Source of the DNA: Eucalyptus grandis
Lineage: Eukaryota; Streptophyta; Magnoliopsida; Myrtales; Myrtaceae
Direction: 5' to 3'
DNA length: 64,000 nucleotides
Assembly: GCF_016545825.1 (NCBI RefSeq)
Contig: NC_052612.1
Coordinates: forward strand, 46,111,738-46,175,737
In this document: positions 11,851-25,170 of the stretch, in pieces
Layout of the letters: every line of letters begins with the position of its first letter
Position numbering within the stretch: the stretch's first letter is position 1
Position numbers and translations under genes: made by a program
The notes under the pieces: generated by a model
Told to the model about the DNA's origin: nothing
Database searches by the model: none
The model's input: the letters and a program-made list of their open reading frames with translations, nothing else

Positions 11851-14800
11851 AGATGGAGGGAGCTGATTTTCCATTTTTCTTTTTTTCATTTTCATTTTTT
11901 TGCATGAAATTGGGTGGAATTATAAATTATTTATTTTTTTAATAATATAGTGGGGGAGGAGGAAAATGGGGTAATGAATTGTGACTTGGAGTATTTGTGG
12001 GGAGGAGCGCAGACTCTGCTGCAGCTTTGCAGTGTGTAATAAACGCACGGTCACAGTGGAGTCGCCAGCCCAATCAGCTCCCCGAGACTTTCTCCCCCTC
12101 TTCTTTTTTTTTTTTTTTTTTTTTTTGTTGCCTTTCTTCTATGTTTGGGAGGGGACAAGCGGCTCTTTTGGAGTGACTTTTTTATTTCTTCATCTTAATT
12201 ATCTCGAACGGGAAATGGTTTTTATTTGGCAAAATAAAATCTCCGCCGTATTAATGTATTTTTCCTCCTTCTATCCTCTTTTGGTGCAATACTTTCCTTT
12301 TTCCTAACCAACTGTGTTAACAACTTCTCCTGCGCCTTTCATTTAAGTTGGTCCATGGAGTTCTTTTCATTAAATCTCGATGCGGCAGTCCTATAAACCT
12401 CGATCCAAAGAATGGAAATTCGGACATCGAAAGACGGTATCTTTTGGCATGAAAGTTATCGTGGGACAATTAAAAAATAAAACTTTTATAGGACAACGAT
12501 GAGGTGGTGCTTTTTTTTTCATGGCGCGAAATGTTGGGAGCTTGAGAATCGGCATGTGGATATCATAAGTATAGTGGGGATATGTTTTGCGGGCTTCTAT
12601 TTAGTCTCGACGTGGCATTCCAATTTGAAAATCGAAAAGGGAGAATGAGATATTTAAAATACTATCTTTAGAAATAAGAATTGTGGAAGGACGCTTAAAA
12701 GGGAAATTTTATAGGAGGAGGATAAAGCAACTTTCTTTATATGAATTTGAATATCAACAAGGAGTACCTTTTGAGATCCTTTTAGTGACTTGGATGTTTC
12801 TTAATTACATCACTAAATAGCCTCCTAAGTTGATAGTGTTCTATATATGGTGATGTTAATTAGTTTTAAGCAACACGGTTCTCTTTGGAAAACACTTTTA
12901 TAGAAAAAATAGTTGCTCGAATTTAGTTTGCCATGAATTGGGTCTATCACGATAGTTAATCACGTGGATCTTACAAATTTAGTGACTGTGATTACACTCG
13001 ACATGTGAACTCAAATGCATTTAAGAATGTTCCACTCAAAAAGCCTCTTGTATGTATAAACACCACAACATTGATTCGGCCTGCTTGTTCCTAGATATTG
13101 AAACGTTACAATATTATGAAAAAGAAATATCAACAAAAAAATAAAGTCCTTTGAGTACACGGCATTTTCTGAAATTTTTAATATGCTCCTATCCCAGGAT
13201 ACTAAACTCGAACTTAGCAATATCACTATTGCACAAAAACCCTCAAACTTTAAAAGTTAAGTTTACTTGATAAAATATATTTATTTAAATTGCTTCATTA
13301 TCTATCTGCATAGCTTTTCGGTGTTATTATTTTAGAAACCCATATATGTAGGCGCCACTTGTTGATTTGTCGAGGCAGACTTGATGGACAGAAAATCGAG
13401 TTTTCAACTTATAGAATTCAATAGTAACGAAAGCACAATAAAGGGACTAAAACTAAATTAGTATAATAGCACAAGCACAATTCCAAGATTCTCATTACGA
13501 TTATTTTTTCCAACCAAATAATATTCAGATACATTGCATGCGCTTGGTTCTAAACTCGAGTGAACAAATATCAAACATTGCCCCTTCTTAAGATTGATTC
13601 ACTCTATGTTTAAACTAATGAATTGACTTTAATTCTTCCCTCGTATGGTTTTTCTTTGGCTAGACTCTAAAAGAAAAGCAACAATCACATACATACAATA
13701 CATATCGATATAACACTATCAAATCCACAATATTCCTCTCTTTTTTTTTCTTTAATAAAAGAAAGAAAAGGGAAAGTCATCATACCATTACCAACCACTC
13801 ATTGTGAACCGAGGGATGATGCTGATTGCTGGCTGTCTCGGATACTTATTCGCCCTCTTGTCTTCTTTATGTCATCCGGAATCTTAGACCCCACCTAAAC
13901 ATCGGGCACTGGCCCTTTCGCTGACTGATCTACCCCCACTTCCTTCTCAACCAGTTGTCAACCCAAAAGCCAAAAGGGAAGAAAGAAAAGTAAGAAAAGC
14001 ATCGTCCTCTTTTGATTTTGGCACTCTTCTTTCTTCCTTCTCACGTTCTCTACTTCCCGCCCTTCTTCCAACGTGCGATCTTGCGTAATTTTCGGCCACT
14101 ATGGCATAAGCTAAGAAATTACCAGGATGTTGTCAATTTTCGAGAATAATTCTTCTCCTCTTTTTTTTTTTTTTTGTCCATAATTGGTGACGTATTACCC
14201 AAGCATGTGTCTTGGAGACATGGTCGAATCTTGAAACGGGTAGGAAGTTTCGTCCGGTTTCCTACTTATTGTATCCCTCCTTTTTGTATGGGTCTTACGG
14301 TGGTCCCCCGGGAGTAATGACCATCGTACCACACACACGATGGTCATTAGTGAAACCAGTGATGGGATTGTTGTTATCCATGATAGAAAAAGAAGAGTGA
14401 GTTCTTTGTTCTATAATTTCTTTCCATTTTTATTTTTAATTTTTGCTTTTTTTAATTACATTATCCTATCAAAGTAGAACAAAATTCTATCAACCTTAAA
14501 ACTTGATGACCTATTCGTGGTTCTTGTGCAACTCTAAACATTGGAAGGATAGCTTTTTCTCATATCTAGCTTTCTTATTCTATCCACATAACATGTCTTT
14601 GGAAGAAACAACAAAGAATTAAGCTTTCATGTTTCCCCCATCATCATGCGACGATAAGGTAAATCCATTAAATCGAACAAGGTGACAAAGGCCCCGCCTT
14701 TCGTTTCACGCTAACCTGAAGTAACAGCTTTGACAACCTTCGTCGTGACCCTTCAATTGTTTTTTTTCTTTTTTACCATTTTCTTCACGAGTTTTGGGGT

Positions 14801-15849
14801 TGTCCCCAATTGTTTATTTCCATGAATCGAGAACAATAATTCCCGTTTGGTATCAAAGAGAATTGCTTCTCACCTAACCCACCGAGCTTACGTCCCTCTC
14901 CATGAATGATTAGATATGGGTCAATGCAAGATATAGGAAGAAAGGTCGCAAAAGCACCATCTTTTTTGCCTTCTTCGCAGTCCTCACTAGTCATCAGATG
15001 TCACACTCCACCATTTATTTGCACCCAACAATTCGATTCAGATCAAATTGCACGATCCATAGCGCGACCAATTCGTCAAATTTCCACAAACTTCATCTCC
15101 ATTTTGATGTTTGATGATGCAGGTCACGATCGATTCCAAGTTTGTGATCCATTGTAAGGAACGGCTCCCTTGTACACGAGTCTCGCAAATCTCACAACAT
15201 AGACGTGTCGACCCTATGCCTTTTCTTAATTTCTAAAGTGGACTTAAAGAATGAAGTTTCGGAGTTCGAGTAGGTAATATAGATATCTTGAAGTATGTCT
15301 CCTATGTCTTCCTACGCCACTTCAAAAACCCTGTATCATGTCTCTACATATTCAATGAAATTAGTGCCCGTGTAGTTTGAATATTTTTCGAGAACATATT
15401 GCATGAATTATATGAAGTAAATTGAATCTATCAATTTGAAAAATAACAGATCTTACGTGAATCTCATCAAATATGACGTACATGCAAGATTCATCAAACA
15501 ATCACTACCTCCACCTCTGCTACAAACATACAAAAATCGTCAATGCGAATGGTTTACATTGAATTTGATCATAAGCCCGGCCTAGACGCATGAGGATTTC
15601 AAGTCACGAGTTAATAAAACATTCGTCTAACCTTAGTCATATGTTGCATGCAACCGAGTATAGAGAACACAATGGAGGGTGGGTTTGCGATCTCTTTCCA
15701 TGAACCGTACCTTAGAAGTGAGAATTACTTGCAGCTTCTCGTGAATACAAAGTCATGGTGACAAAAAGGTTTCGATTACTTGTCTTGCTTCTTCGCTCTT
15801 GCCTCGGAGAACATATGCCTCTTTAGTACACACCAGTTATGTTTCTATT
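11851..15849. other. Intergenic DNA, no gene recognised
   Basis: AT-rich sequence with short, unsupported open frames. It contains a T-tract near 12103-12126 and C/T-rich stretches around 13735-14165. I found no domain, RNA gene or bounded transposon. Confidence 0.5.
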
Positions 15850-16135
15850 TTGGGAAAATTGCTCAACTAGTTCTAAATTTGTCATATAGATGTTAATTTA
15901 GTCTTAAATTTTTTAATTCTACAAATTTAATCTTAATACAAGAAATTAAAACGTAATTTTTTTGGTCAATTTTCGTCGAAAATGACTAAAATGACAGTCC
16001 AATCATTGCCAATTGTCTTATGTCAGCTATTTTCAACGAAAAGTAAATGAAATAATTACATTGGAATTTCACACAAAAATTTAAGGTTAAATTGATAAAA
16101 TATAAAAGTCCATGACTGAATTGGCATCCGTACGT
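15850..16135. repeat. Degenerate inverted-repeat element (family IR-1)
   Basis: The left arm carries phrases such as 'TTAATTTAGTCTTAAA...TTTTTGGTCAATTTTCGTCGAAAATGAC'. The right arm carries the complementary 'TTTCAACGAAAAGTAAATGA...TTAAATTGATAAAATAT'. Centres of family members hold phrases like 'ATGACAGTCCAATCATTGCC'. No coding sequence. Related copies are at 16715, 20365, 34915, 35665, 46425 and 55745. Confidence 0.5.
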
Positions 16136-16714
16136 GGATAATTTTCCTTATCTATTTTGACTTTCAGATAAAATGTTTTTCGGTCTTCCCATTTAATTCG
16201 GTTGAAGAGCTGTTTCTTCCGAAGGCATTCTTCTGATATGGTAGGCCCCGGCTCTAGGCAGAGATGCGACCAAACGGTGGCATTAATTATTATCATTGAT
16301 GGTCGATGATTTAGCTTAAGGGTCTGGAAAACGTTAAAAGAAATCATGAAAGTGGCGGAAGTTAGATCTCATATCGCATTCATGATTGGACCGTCACATT
16401 CACTACTCCAAATATCACATAGTTGAGTAGATAATTCAACTGCTAAAGTTAATCAATAATCCAATTACAAAAAGTTCTACCGACAGTTATCAGGTCGGAA
16501 ATCATTAGTGGCCATGATAGCCTTGGGCTGTGCTACGTTAGGTCCCCAATGATAAGTTGATGTTGAAAAAAAAGAGAGATTTATATAAGAATAATCATTA
16601 CCCCGCTTGCGTGCAAATTTATACACATATATGTATATTTTCCTAGCATGATACTCACTCTTGCCATAGTTTATATAGCTTGCATGTAAAAATAATGTGA
16701 AGATTGATTGATTA

Positions 16715-16990
16715 GTCTAAAACTTATTCGATTTTACCAATTTAGGTATAAGTCTTTCTATCGAATTTCAAAATAATTCTTTTGGTCAATTTTATCGAAA
16801 ATCATTGATGTGACGGTCCAATTATTACCGATTATCCTATATGTCCTACGGTTACTTTAGTGATTTTTGACAAAATCTATTGAAATGATTATATTGAAAT
16901 TTTATACAAATGTTTACAGCTAAATTGATGAAGTTACACAATTTTAAGATTGAATTGGCATCCTACAATAAGCTTAGAATTGATTAGATA
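16715..16990. repeat. Degenerate inverted-repeat element (family IR-1)
   Basis: Same layout as 15850-16135: 'AATTCTTTTGGTCAATTTTATCGAAAATCA' on the left, 'GTGACGGTCCAATTATTACC' in the middle, and 'AAATTGATGAAGTTACACAATTTTAAGATTGAATTGGCAT' on the right. Non-coding. Confidence 0.45.
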
Positions 16991-17369
16991 ATTCCATCTA
17001 TAATATATATATAAAAGTAGATGCATCAAGCAAAGCAACATTTTTTTTTCTTGTTATCATGAGTACGTGAAATTAGACGAAAAGAAAATTAAAATTTTGA
17101 CTGGCAATTATATGTTCAGAAGAAAAATCGTATACCATTTAATTTGTGAAATCTTTCAATGAACGTTTTCTTACGATAAAGTGGGCTTGTCATGAAAGAG
17201 AGGACCGTGAGTCAAATTTCAAAGCTAGAAAAGTAAAGAAATTAAATTCAAAGAACTAAATTGAGCTTGAAGAGGTGTCATGTCATTGTCGAATGACAAG
17301 ACTCTACACGTGTCCTTACATTTGTATCCCCTATAAATATTTTCATCTCAACTTTTTCTTAATTAATAA

Positions 17370-17690
17370 GTAAAGTGATATGATCTATGAACTTTTAATT
17401 CATTTAATATATTTTCTAATTTTTTTTACAAATGTACAATATAATCTCTGAATTTTAATATATTTAACGTGGCTTTGTACTTTTGGTATCTCTAGCTTAG
17501 TCCATACACTACGCGAAAATGTTCAACGTTGTCATTCTATTAATTCGCATTAAAAAAAATGCTGAACATTTCTTTTATATAATTTAGAGACTAAATTAAA
17601 CATATATTGAAAATTCAAAAATCATATTGAACGATTTAAAAATTTAGAGATCACATTGCATTTATCTCCATACATCATTCAAATAGTAGT
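17370..17690. repeat. AT-rich imperfect inverted repeat
   Basis: 'TATGATCTATGAACTTTTAATTC...TACAATATAATCTCTGAATTTT' near 17378-17460 is roughly complementary to 'AAAATTCAAAAATCATATTG...TTTAGAGATCACATTGCAT' near 17608-17662. This resembles a decayed MITE. No target duplication was seen. Confidence 0.3.
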
Positions 17691-18628
17691 GACACAACTA
17701 TCTTTACCTTAATCAAAGCTCGTTTGGTCCCATCCCAGGTCACATGTCTCACGACCTTCGAACCACGAATGTTCAACGTTCACGTTCATTCTGACTTCTC
17801 TGAAAACTCCAGGGCCCGGATACCGCAGAGACAAAAGGGAACACACGCGTCTGTCAGGTCAATATCTCGACGCTTTCATCCCGAACGTCCAATGTCTTAA
17901 GACTGTTCCGATATGAAAAGCCTTCGCTGTCCTGGGCAAAGATAGGGAACTCGAGGGAGACCATTTGGACAGAAAGGCTTGGCCCATGGACTATTTTTTG
18001 GTGGTCGTCGCGGTTTTTATAAAAAATTAATGAACGGGAAATATTTTATTGTGCTCGACAACCTCGACCCTGTGAGCGGACCGCGAGCCCGGCGTGTTGA
18101 GCTCGACAACCCTGGCGTAGGTCTGGGGTCCCAAGTGGGTCCAAGATTGAAGCACCGAGCACTATAAAATAAGTCGTGGATGGACGGATTGGATCGACTA
18201 ATTGAAAGTGTGCGATCTTTTATCAGTAAAAAGCCCAGTTGGGTACATGAGGCCTTGGGCTCTGTTGCAAGTGCGTCGAAGAAAATTTTGGAACTGTTCA
18301 GTGTATATGTTGCCCAGTTCCACTCATAACCTGGAAATTTATTTATAAAGAAAAAATTCCGGACCAACCGGGCTTTCTCGAGTAAGACCTTTGTCCAAAA
18401 CAGCCAATTCTTCGCTTGAGCTTCTTGGGCTTAGGCAGGGCTGCCCGCCCGTTGTTCACTTCTCAATTTTTCAACTGGCGCCATCATTTCCCTGTACCAC
18501 GCCCCAAGTTTTCATGGGGGAAGGTGTCGCGGGGATCAGACGTGGCTGCCCTCTCCCGTAAAGAAGTGGTCGGGTCAGCTAACGGGGTTGGAATCTTTAT
18601 CCAAGCCTAGATCTCGGCCTGGGAAGGG
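17691..18628. other. GC-richer intergenic DNA, origin unclear
   Basis: Clearly GC-richer than its surroundings, with a TATA-like CACTATAAAATAAG near 18160. No reading frame here resembles a known protein. It may be decayed retroelement sequence. Confidence 0.3.
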
Positions 18629-19054
18629 TGTAAGGGGTCACTTTTCCCAAGGAGGTTCTCCCTCCGTTTCCCTCTTTAAGCAATTTAAGGACTTGCTCAA
18701 GTCCAACTTGTGGGATTTTATATGACGGTGGAATCGTTGCGATAGATTCGCCACCATCAATAGCGATAGATTCGCCACTATCGCAAGAAAGCTTAAGTGA
18801 GCTCCAACTCGCTTAACTCCGCCATCCCTTCCACCCTTCTTTATTCTCTCTCTATCTCCGTGTTTGTTCATCAGGATGTGCCGCTAGTCCCTTCTTTCCA
18901 GGGAGGCAAGAGACCGTCGCCGGTGCATATGGACGACAGCCGCTGCTGACTTGCTCCACTTCCTTTTCCCTCTCTCCATCTTCTTCCTTTTTCTCATCAG
19001 TCCATTATTTCTGTTTTGCCAATCTTCGCGGAGTGAAAAATGCTCCGCCTTACA
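18629..19054. mobile_element. Possible LTR fragment
   Basis: Begins TGTAAGGGG and ends CCGCCTTACA, an inverted TGTAAG/CTTACA end pair as in LTRs. The next bases, TTAGTGCCGGACATCC, vaguely resemble a primer-binding region. The flanks (AAGGG and TTAGT) do not match, so it is not a clean solo LTR. Inside, two copies of GCGATAGATTCGCCAC lie in tandem near 18738-18783. I saw no gag or pol. Confidence 0.25.
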
Positions 19055-22000
19055 TTAGTGCCGGACATCCACAAAAATGTACACATGGGTGAGAGAAAAA
19101 ACACAAACTCAAGAAGACGACATCAAATGTTTCCATCATCTAAAATCCAGGGACCCAATAGAGATACTCGAATATCGTGCATTTTTCACAAATTTTAAGA
19201 TTCAATTATCCGATGTTGACATTACGACTTAATTGTACTTTACGAATAAATGGACTTGTTACCCGCCAACCCATTTTTTATTAAATCCATTTCCATGCTA
19301 TGCTAAGCCCTAGGAGTGAAAAGAAACTAATAAATGTGCAGTTAAAACATCCAATCATTCGGGATTAGTTAGTTGGCATTTCCAATCAAGGCCTCGAAAT
19401 GGGATTTGGCTTGCAGATCTCCCCATAAAGGGTTAAAGTGCGTGATGAAGCCTGATGAACCTGCAAAAATATGGGCAATCAACGTCAAGGGACCCCCCGC
19501 TAGTCTCTCTTGAATTGTCTAAATTGTGACAAAACTAGCTTCTTAGCAATCAAATTGATCCACCTGACGCGGAGGGATGGACATTTCGGAAGGCCAATAC
19601 AATTATTGTACGCATATCTAAGAAAAAGTCGCTCAAAATTAACACATGCCATAATTAGAAAATAAAGAGGATACTCCGATTCGGAAAATTCGTTGCAACT
19701 AACAACTCTAGCTCTGGTAATTGTCCTGTACTTGGGTCATGCATTATTATTTGCCATTCGATTTAGGATCCCAGATGAGATTTTTCAATCGGATCGATGA
19801 CGACGACGACCCCACGTCAATAAAAACATTTTGGAAGAAAATCTGTCATTCGTGCATGTGTGAGAGGTAGCTAGCTAGTGCGGAAGGAAGATGTAAACGA
19901 AGGACATAGGGGGTATATTGTAGGGTTTCTAGGACCACCTGAGGGTGCTCAGAAAGCCATTGCTTATCATGGCAAGTACTAGGCCCCGCCACAAGTCCAT
20001 GGAAATTAACTCCTCTCGCAGGCTCTCACTCAATTTATGTGAGCTTCGTATTGGTGAATAGTTACGGCAAACGTGGAAGATTTATCAACCCCATCTTAGG
20101 TATAACTGCATTAAAAGAAAGGGAAATTGCATGCAACCCTGTCGTTGACGAAAAGATGGTAATTAAAGCTTTGAACCTATGTGGCAAAAGAAGATGTTAA
20201 AATGGTCATACCATTAAGTTGTTCGAAATGATATGGTTGAATTAATGAGATGAATGGTCATTTGGGTCTCATATATTCTTCAAGTGCTAGTGATTTCAAG
20301 TGAATCAAAACGTTGACAAATTTGGATGAGTTTCGATATCCAATTCAAGTGACGATTCTCCAAAAAGTCATAAACTTATTGTACAACGTCTAATTCAATC
20401 ATAAACTTTTTAATTTGACAAGTTTAGCTCTAAATCTTTTACTGATTTTCCATAGTAATATTTTCTACTAATGTTGATTGGAAGTCACTAACATGAATGT
20501 TAGTCTTCTTACATAGCATGACCAGCATTGACATTGACGATTTTTGTAAATTTTTATTTGAATGTTTTCTCTTTTTCCTTTTCTTTATTCCCTATTTTCC
20601 TTTGCCAGTGACTGGGCTTAGGTGATGGTTGACAAAGGTCGCCAGCCATAGGCAAGGGCTATGATGCCCTTGCCTAGATCTAGCGAGGGTGTCGCGGCCC
20701 TCGCTGGCCACAATCCTCATCAAATCTAGGCGACGGATGGCTGATGTAACCTAAGAAGTATCATCAAACGTTCATGCGTTCCGGTGATGTCTGGCGGACT
20801 AAGTTTGGCCTACAAATTTATAGACGACTGATGAACTTGTTTCAATAGTGACATTCAAACAGTCGGTCATAATTGCGCCCAATAAAGGAGCCTGCCACAT
20901 TTGGTAATGCACAATCTCGTAAAACAGGCCCTGCTAATATCTAATTGAGATATATGCGGCAAGTTATTCGTCCTAATTAATTCTCGAAGGGCTTTGCGAT
21001 TTGCACAAGGATAGTCTAATTGCGCAACCATTTGAATTATTTCAAGGAGGAATTAGGACGAGAAGTGGGCGATTTAACTGTCCAAAGCAGAGGCATGCCC
21101 TTATCTTTTGGTCAAAATCGACAACGTTGATTAATTGCGATAATAATTAGAGAGAAAAGAGAGAGAGGTCTTGCAATACATGAGATTAGGCAATTCTTTA
21201 GGAGGATGAAAGGAGGAATTTTAATGGATGATTAGGGCAACAAAAGACAGAGATTCGGCTATGAGACTCCTCCAAGTATCTTTCCTGTTAATCAAATGTT
21301 GTATTTGGATGGAGTGCAATCATAGACGGTTTCAAAATAAGTCAATGGATATCCATATTATTTTGGCCAAGGTGTATAAAAATATAAGAGGCAGAGTTTC
21401 ACTTTACCGAAAAATTAGACCTACCCACACAAATGTTTTATTGGTTATTATGTGGAGACTTTCTACCTTCATTTTTTTATGAATTATTAGCTCTATTTGA
21501 AGTGTTGGGGGATAGCCCTAAACTGCCGTACTCCAACTGCTCCATAATACTTATATTTTCAACCCAAACGAAAATTAGAGAGAGAGAGAGAGAGAGAGAT
21601 CCATCATTCAGAATTGTCTCTCATGAATCTTGTGTCAACGTCTTTGGGGCATTGAGGGAGGGACAGATGTGGACCATTCTTGTTGTTGCTTATTTTCAGT
21701 GGCGATGGAAGTAAATGAAGAGAACGTTGTTCATGTGAACGTGGTTAGCTCGCAACTACCAAAAGCCTCAGATACTTAGTGCTGTCGTGCTTTTAATGTC
21801 AAGCACACATACACACACAGACATATGTGAAAATGTCTCGCCATCATTATTGCGCGGCCATGGCCACACAACCAAACACCATTGGCCCATATTAACTCTT
21901 TCTAGCTTGATTGATGGATTTTTGAGTTTCCAAGTGTTTGCAGACCCCACCCCCACCCCCTCTCTCTCCATCTTGATCGATCGATCGAATCAATGCAACA

Positions 22001-24410
22001 TCAACATTGAATGAGACACGATCGTACCACTTCTGCTTTTCAAGGCCACTGCCCCTCATTCATATGTTATATACGTATATTTGACTGATTAGCATTACAA
22101 CTGGCGCGGAAGCGGGAACAAACATAGTGATTTGATGAAAATGTAAATTGCAGAAATGAAATCTGAGCAAAGTGGATTTATGTGGCTCGATAGTACGCCT
22201 ATTCTGTGGAAAGAGATTGGCGAGATAATTCCATTGTAATCAACAAATATGATGTTGTATTAAACTCAGCCACAGACTCATTCTCACTCATCAGTGTTTC
22301 TTAGTCCTATATTGAACTTGAACCCCAAAGAATCAATAACAAGAAACAAGTCTTCTCAGACTCAATTTTTTAAAATTACGTCTCTCAATACTCTTTATAT
22401 CTCTTTCAAATTTTCACACACACAAAGTGCCCTCACTATACATACAAGACCAAACTCAACAACATAATAATCATATGCAAGAAAAATGAGCCAATCTCCG
22501 ACGTCATCATGGACATCAAGTTCAATAAGGAAATGATGTCTTACACAAAATTAATTTCCCTATTTTTTTTGCATCGCCCACAATCTTGCCAAGGGTTCAA
22601 TTTGGTTCTCCTAATATGGGTCGATTTCCTTGCTATTCAATTATGATTCGGAGATCAAATCAATTTAGATTAACTCCGAGCTATAATGAATATTTAATAT
22701 TTTTTTTAGTTAAAAGAAAATTGTATTCATTACTTAAAAAATGTAGAAGTATATAGTCTTCATAACAAAGCAAATCTAAACAGAGCGTGAATACTGAGAA
22801 AAAAAGCCAAATCCAGAACATAAGGAAGATTGATGGAGCAATTGCAAAGTTAAGCACAAAATCATTCCACATAAACAGATTTGTCAAACAAAATTGGCGG
22901 TCGATTATTGGATCTTATGATTTTGTCAGTGATGAACACACGCTGAAAATTCCTACTTCAATAATGCATGCCAAGGTTCAGCTTCCTCTGCACTATTGTC
23001 ATATGAAAACAATTATAATAGGTTAAATAAACACAAATCTAACATGTGGAAGGGTAAATCTTCGTAATTCAACGAGATGCCAAAATTTTTGCGATCATCA
23101 TTGAGACTGGAGGTAGAGAACCTGTATACGAATAGAGCAGAGGGGCATTGAATCCCTAAATCATATTTATTAAATTCCCAAATCTAGATTGGGAGAGGAT
23201 AGCACTCAAATCTAGAATTAGATCGAAAGAGTTCAAACTTTCAAATCGAAAACTAAATTGGGAGAAGAGAACTCCTAGAGCTAAATTAGGAGAGAAAAAA
23301 GTAAGAAAAGAACAATAAATTGCAAATTGGCTCTAATTAACATGACGAGGCTACTAAGTCTTTCTAGACGATAAGGGCAAATGCCGACTATTAAATCTTT
23401 ATCACACTGATGAAACTATACATGAATATTCACATTTAATAATGGAAAGCATGGAAAGCAACGATTAATTAACTATACAGAATTTAAATGTTTTGATAGC
23501 TCAACCCAATTAGTATTGTAGGCAAATATAATCGCGTCACACGATGAAAAAAATAGGTTATGAAAGGGAGTGGGACCAGGGTACATCACCCAACTCAAAA
23601 AAAAAAAGGGGGGGGGGAAGGAAGGATTATAGCCCCACACAAGCGTTAACGCAACATCTGAAAAGATGCCTTGGGTGGTCCAAGCTTAGTGAACTCTGAG
23701 TTTCAGACAAACAAGTGATTCATACCCATCAAAGCTTTAAGGAGTTGGAAGAGCTGGAGCTGTCCGAATTGCGTTTGACAGTTTTAAGTGGGTTTTAACA
23801 TGTGAAAGGACCCAACACATCATGGTCATGATCTTGTGCCCATGCAATGCCATTTTGTATTCTTTTCCATGTGTGCTCACTTTTATCATTTACGATTGAG
23901 AGATCCAAGAACAGAATGTGTGGGCTCTCTCCCTCTCTCTCTCTCTCTCTCTCAAGCACATTTTTCTTTGTCTCCACACTTGCTCAGTTGCTTTTCTCTA
24001 GCATCCACATTCTTCCTTTCTGTTCTTTTCTGCTAATATGAAATATCTCTTCCATACATATTACAGACAACATAGGCACTTTATTAATGTTAGCTGAGGA
24101 TAAGGAGGAGTCCCCAGTGATATAATATGCACAGGAATGTCTGAAACTTGTTGCTTGGGGCATCCACTTCCCTAAAATTTTGGGTTTCTAATTATTGTCA
24201 AAAAAGCAGGATCAAGGTGGGACTAGCCAATGGTGAAGGGACACACGAACCGGCCCAAGATCTTCCTTTTTTTTTTTTTTTAAATAAAAATTATGGGGGC
24301 TCCTCCAATGGTATATTGGTATTTCCCAAACTTTCCTAAAGTTGGCAAAGAATAGAAAATTAGGTTGGTTAAAATGCATGGAAATATCAAAGCGTAAGCC
24401 AATTAAGTTA
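19055..24410. other. Intergenic DNA, no gene recognised
   Basis: Contains only short open frames without family similarity, an (AG)n run at 21577-21599, a CACACA/ACACACAG stretch near 21804-21820, a CT run at about 23926-23953 and A/G homopolymers near 23598-23618. An IR-1 half-element is listed separately. Confidence 0.5.
20365..20745. repeat. IR-1 family element with G+C-rich core
   Basis: The left arm ('AATTTGACAAGTTTAGCTCTAAATC...GGAAGTCACTAACATGAATG') is followed by a CT-rich spacer. Then comes a core of complementary phrases, 'GCAAGGGCTATGATGCCCTTGCC' and 'GCGAGGGTGTCGCGGCCCTCGC', able to form hairpins. Shares this core type with 35090-35230 and 46560-46680. The right arm is missing or decayed. 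Confidence 0.45.
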
Positions 24411-24927
24411 GGGTTAATACCCCGAAAAACCCCAAACTAGTACACTTGTGACAAATTTACCCCAAAGTATTTTTTTGATCACCAAAAACCCCAAACTGGT
24501 AGACCTTTGACAAATTTACCCTAAACTAGTACACTTGTGACAAATTTACCCTATGTTAGATTTCGTTAAATTTTATTATCAAATTATTAAGTTAAATGAC
24601 ACGTGACAGTTAACCGGTATACCAATTTTTAGGATTTTACGCTCCATTTGTCACAGTTTACAATTTTTATGATTTTTTTTGTGGTATTTATCCAATTTAG
24701 CATAGAGTATATTGGTCACAAATTTACCAGTTTAGGGTTTTTTGCAGTTGAATAAATTAGTTTGGGATAAATTTGTCATAAATATACTAGTTTAAGGTTT
24801 TTTATAGTCAGTCGGGGTAAATTTGTCACAAGTTTACCAGTTTGTGGTTTTTTATGGTCAAAAAAATAGTTTGGGGGTAAATTTGTCACATGTGTATCGG
24901 TTTGGGGTTTTTTAGGGTTATTAACCC
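24411..24927. mobile_element. MITE with long terminal inverted repeats
   Basis: The left end GGGTTAATACCCCGAAAAAC is nearly the reverse complement of the right end, which reads GGGTTAATAACCCTAAAAAA on the minus strand. The flanks end GTTA on the left and begin ATTA on the right, compatible with a TTA-like target as in PIF/Harbinger MITEs. The arms are built of repeated units 'CCCCAAACTAGTACACTTGTGACAAATTTACC' in one orientation and their complement in the other. No coding capacity. Confidence 0.6.
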
Positions 24928-25127
24928 ATTAAATTATCTATCACTAACAATCACAAGAAACAAATAATGCTCTCATTTTCATGACCTCCTTCGTTTTGGC
25001 AAAACTTATATCTATGAGCTTGTAAAACTAGAAATCCCAGTCTAAAGCTATACAGATTGGGATAGGGGTCCATTAGCTTATGCTTTGGGACTTAGGGTAA
25101 AGAGTAAATAGTAACATTTAAATCTCA

Positions 25128-25130
<3 letters not shown>

Positions 25131-25167
<37 letters not shown>
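25131..25167. repeat. (TA)n microsatellite
   Basis: About 18 uninterrupted TA units in gene-free DNA. Confidence 0.95.
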
Positions 25168-25170
<3 letters not shown>

